Origin: an uncultured Bacteroidales bacterium
GTDB lineage: Bacteria; Bacteroidota; Bacteroidia; Bacteroidales; UBA932
Assembly: GCA_905234285.1 (NCBI GenBank)
Contig: CAJOHK010000002.1
Coordinates: 28,559-92,558 of the forward strand
Direction of reading: 5' to 3'
DNA: 64,000 nt
Part shown: one piece after another, positions 61,972 to 64,000 of the stretch
Layout: each line of letters begins with the position of its first letter
How positions within the stretch are numbered: position 1 is the stretch's first letter
Notes under the pieces: generated by a model
What the model was told of the DNA's origin: nothing
The model's input: only the letters and a program-made list of their open reading frames with translations
The model's database searches: none
Position numbers and translations under genes: made by a program

Positions 61972-62721
61972 CTAATCTTTTGCTAAAACCTTCGGGAAGG
62001 CCTTGACAGTGAGCACTTCCGCAGTAGGAACCCCGTTCACGCGCGGCTGGATGACGAATTCCACTGTGTCGGCGGGGGAGGGCATGGTAAACTTCACGTG
62101 CAGGGTGTCGCGCTCGTCGGCCTTCATCTTGCCGGGCTGCCGCATGCGAAGGTAGGGCTGCCACTCCTCGGGGATGTCAAAGGTGACGGTGGCCTTTTTC
62201 TTGTTGCCGTTGCCGTGGCGGAAGAACATCTCGCCGGTCTGCCCGGCGCCCTTGGTGCCAAAGTGCAGCACCTTGTGGCTCAGGTACAGGCCTTCGCCAA
62301 AGGCATAAGGACGGTCTTCTTCAATAGGGTGCTTGTAGCCGATAACCTCTCCCTTGATCACAAAGTTGCGGCTCCGGACGGGGGAGTTGGCGTAATACAC
62401 GTCGATGCTCTCCATCATGGGCCCGGGCCGGTAGGCGGGGTTGTAGGTGACTTCCAGCACCTCGTCCTCGCCGGGCGCCACGGGCTTGCGGTCAAAGCGC
62501 ACCTCGGTGCAGCCGCAGGGGGTGTGCATCTGAACGGGGTACAGGGTGTCGGGATAGTCGTTCTTGCACAGGAGCCGGACGGTGACGGGGCCGTCGATTT
62601 CCTTGATTTTTCCGAGGTCGGCCTCGGTCTGAGTGGTGGTGCGGATGGTACGGATGCCGTCCTTGGGGCCGCAGGCGGCTGTGCCCATCAGGATGGCGGC
62701 TAAAAGAAGTGTCTTTTTCAT
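61972..62721 (-). CDS. DUF1573-like lipoprotein
   Basis: A 249-residue lipoprotein (AILMGTAAC, then GPKDG). It carries the DUF1573 pattern TQTEADLGKIKEIDGPVTVR and the conserved MHTPCGCTEVRFDRKPVAPG near residue 70, followed by a second beta-sandwich-like half (YLSHKVLHFGTKGAGQTGEM). The family is common in Bacteroidetes, is exported and has no settled function. Its start overlaps the GH29 stop by one base (TAATG), so they are translationally coupled. Confidence 0.85.
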   Translation of the reverse strand: MKKTLLLAAILMGTAACGPKDGIRTIRTTTQTEADLGKIKEIDGPVTVRLLCKNDYPDTLYPVQMHTPCGCTEVRFDRKPVAPGEDEVLEVTYNPAYRPGPMMESIDVYYANSPVRSRNFVIKGEVIGYKHPIEEDRPYAFGEGLYLSHKVLHFGTKGAGQTGEMFFRHGNGNKKKATVTFDIPEEWQPYLRMRQPGKMKADERDTLHVKFTMPSPADTVEFVIQPRVNGVPTAEVLTVKAFPKVLAKD

Positions 62722-64000
62722 TACAAACCGGAAACCGTATCGTTATACAGGCCGAATCCGTTCAGGACGGGACAGGCCAGGGAACTCTTGATTTGAATCT
62801 TCACAGCGTCGGCGGTAACGCTGCTGCCCATGAGGATGCGCTTGTAGCCGATGGTGGTGCCGCTCTTCCAGGTGCTCCAGCTGCCGTTCTTCTTCACCTG
62901 CACGGTAAAGCTCTCTACGCGCTGGCCCAGCGGAATGTATTCCTGCAGCATGACGCGGTTGAAGGTCTTGCTGCCGCTGAGGGTAATCTCGATATCTACG
63001 GCCCGGTCCCCGTCGTCGGTGGCGAAGTAAGTGTCGAAGTTGCCGTCCAGGAGGTTCTGGGGGCCGTATTTGCTGGCGTAATTGCCGCGTACCTTGGTGG
63101 CAGTGGCAGTGGCGCCGTCGGCCAGGTTGGTGCCAAACACGCTCTCGCGCATGCGCGTGAATTCCTCTATAATAGCCACCTCTTTGCTGTCGATGACGCC
63201 TTTGTCGGAGGGAGGCACGTTCATCAGGAACACGCCGTTGCGGCCCACGCTCTTGTAATAGAGGTCCATGAGCTGCTTGGCGGTCTTGCGGGAGTCGTTG
63301 GCTCCGTAGAACCAGCCGTTGTGGTCGCCGATGGCCTGGATGGAGAAGTCGCACTCGGCGGCGCACCAGCTGTCGCCGTTTTTGTCGCCGCCGCCCAGGT
63401 AGCTCTCGTAGCTTCCGGGGAGGTTACTGGGGGAGAGGCCGCGGCCCTTGATGTTGAGGGTGGCCCAGTTGGTCTCGGCCGCATCGCCGTTCTCGTTGCC
63501 CACCCAGCGGCAGCCGGGGCCGCCGTTGGAGAAGATGACGCAGTCGGGATTCTGGTCAAAGACCGTCTGATTCACGGAAGGCCAGTTGAAATCGCCGGCA
63601 TGGTTGCCGTCGAACCAGAATTCCACCACGGGCGCATACTTGGTCATGAGGTCCTTGATGGCGTTCTTGTATTTGGTCTCGTACTGGCTGGTACTAAGGC
63701 CGCTCACCTCAATCATGCGGTCCCAGGGGGAGAGGTAGATGCCCAGGTTCACGCCGTACTTGGTGCAGGCATCGCGAACGGCCTTCACAACGTCGGTGTG
63801 GTTGGTGCAATTGGCGTTGGCTACGTCCGTGGTGCTCTCGGGGTTGTCCCAGAGGCAGAAGCCGTCGTGGTGCTTGGCGGTAAGGATCACTTCCTTGAAG
63901 CCGTTGTCGTGGGCGGTCTTCACCCACTGGTCGGCGTCGATGGTGGTGGGTTTGTAATTAGTGAGCAGCAGGCTCTCGCTCCAGGATTTGCCGTTGCAGG
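62721..64000 (-). CDS. GH29 alpha-L-fucosidase with F5/8-type C domain (5' end outside window)
   Basis: The C-terminal 425 or so residues of a GH29 fucosidase. Visible are TIDADQWVKTAHDNGFKEVI, LTAKHHDGFCLWDNPES, VVEFWFDGNHAGD (nucleophile Asp in WFDG) and NVPPSDKGVID, followed by a discoidin (F5/8 C) beta-sandwich (about the last 125 residues, GANYAS-like NYASKYGPQNLLDGNFDTYF). It removes terminal alpha-linked fucose, such as that on N-glycan cores or antennae. The frame stays open to the window end, so the GTG at 63923 is not the start. It fits as an accessory enzyme of the glycan locus. Confidence 0.93.
   Translation of the reverse strand, partial: CNGKSWSESLLLTNYKPTTIDADQWVKTAHDNGFKEVILTAKHHDGFCLWDNPESTTDVANANCTNHTDVVKAVRDACTKYGVNLGIYLSPWDRMIEVSGLSTSQYETKYKNAIKDLMTKYAPVVEFWFDGNHAGDFNWPSVNQTVFDQNPDCVIFSNGGPGCRWVGNENGDAAETNWATLNIKGRGLSPSNLPGSYESYLGGGDKNGDSWCAAECDFSIQAIGDHNGWFYGANDSRKTAKQLMDLYYKSVGRNGVFLMNVPPSDKGVIDSKEVAIIEEFTRMRESVFGTNLADGATATATKVRGNYASKYGPQNLLDGNFDTYFATDDGDRAVDIEITLSGSKTFNRVMLQEYIPLGQRVESFTVQVKKNGSWSTWKSGTTIGYKRILMGSSVTADAVKIQIKSSLACPVLNGFGLYNDTVSGL

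Noticed and set aside
63921..63923. GTG as the start of the GH29 gene
   Set aside because: The frame stays open upstream to the window end and encodes fucosidase-like sequence (TIDADQWV), so the gene begins outside.

Overview
The window is a chromosomal segment from a member of the Bacteroidales. The evidence is the gene content: SusC/SusD pairs, BACON and OB-fold surface lipoproteins, GH92/GH125/GH130/GH18 enzymes, an LptF/G permease and TrpB2. Promoters of the Bacteroidetes type (TTG, 19-20 bp, TAnnTTTG) also recur throughout, often only 4-8 bp from the start codon. The genus cannot be fixed from sequence alone. No rRNA or tRNA gene was seen.

Region 1 (1-15.3 kb) is mostly housekeeping: pyrH, a lone fumarate reductase cytochrome b subunit without frdA/frdB beside it, a trp attenuator with a 17-codon leader peptide driving a TrpB2-type tryptophan synthase, a secreted esterase, thiamine pyrophosphokinase, an in-frame LptF/G permease-Fmt fusion, alaS, two M23 peptidase-like proteins, smpB, miaA, and metK behind a SAM-II riboswitch.

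Region 2 (15.3-33.8 kb) reads as a surface nucleic-acid acquisition locus. It holds an Oar-type TonB receptor, two large lipoproteins built from BACON and OB-fold-like repeats, a DNA/RNA non-specific endonuclease lipoprotein, an endonuclease/exonuclease/phosphatase-family enzyme, a second TonB receptor with an unusual lipobox and Pro/Ala/Glu linker, a DUF5689-like lipoprotein and an M3 peptidase lipoprotein. A gene for an Rpn-family nuclease, preceded by a strongly predicted promoter and a structured RNA candidate, sits in the middle. The substrate is inferred, not shown.

Region 3 (33.9-64 kb) is a mannose-rich N-glycan utilisation locus: mannose-6-phosphate isomerase, three GH92 alpha-mannosidases, GH125, GH130 phosphorylase, a LacI-family regulator, a GH18 endoglycosidase, two SusC/SusD pairs, LamG surface lipoproteins (one frameshifted), a CBM9-like protein and, at the edge, a GH29 fucosidase. 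The expected flow is surface cleavage by GH18, SusCD import, periplasmic trimming by GH92/GH125, phosphorolysis by GH130, and entry to glycolysis through ManA. The second SusC carries a C-terminal OmpA-like peptidoglycan-binding domain.

At least seven copies of a ~104-bp nested palindrome (family A) and two of a second nested palindrome (family B) lie between genes. Their outer arms differ between copies yet stay self-complementary.
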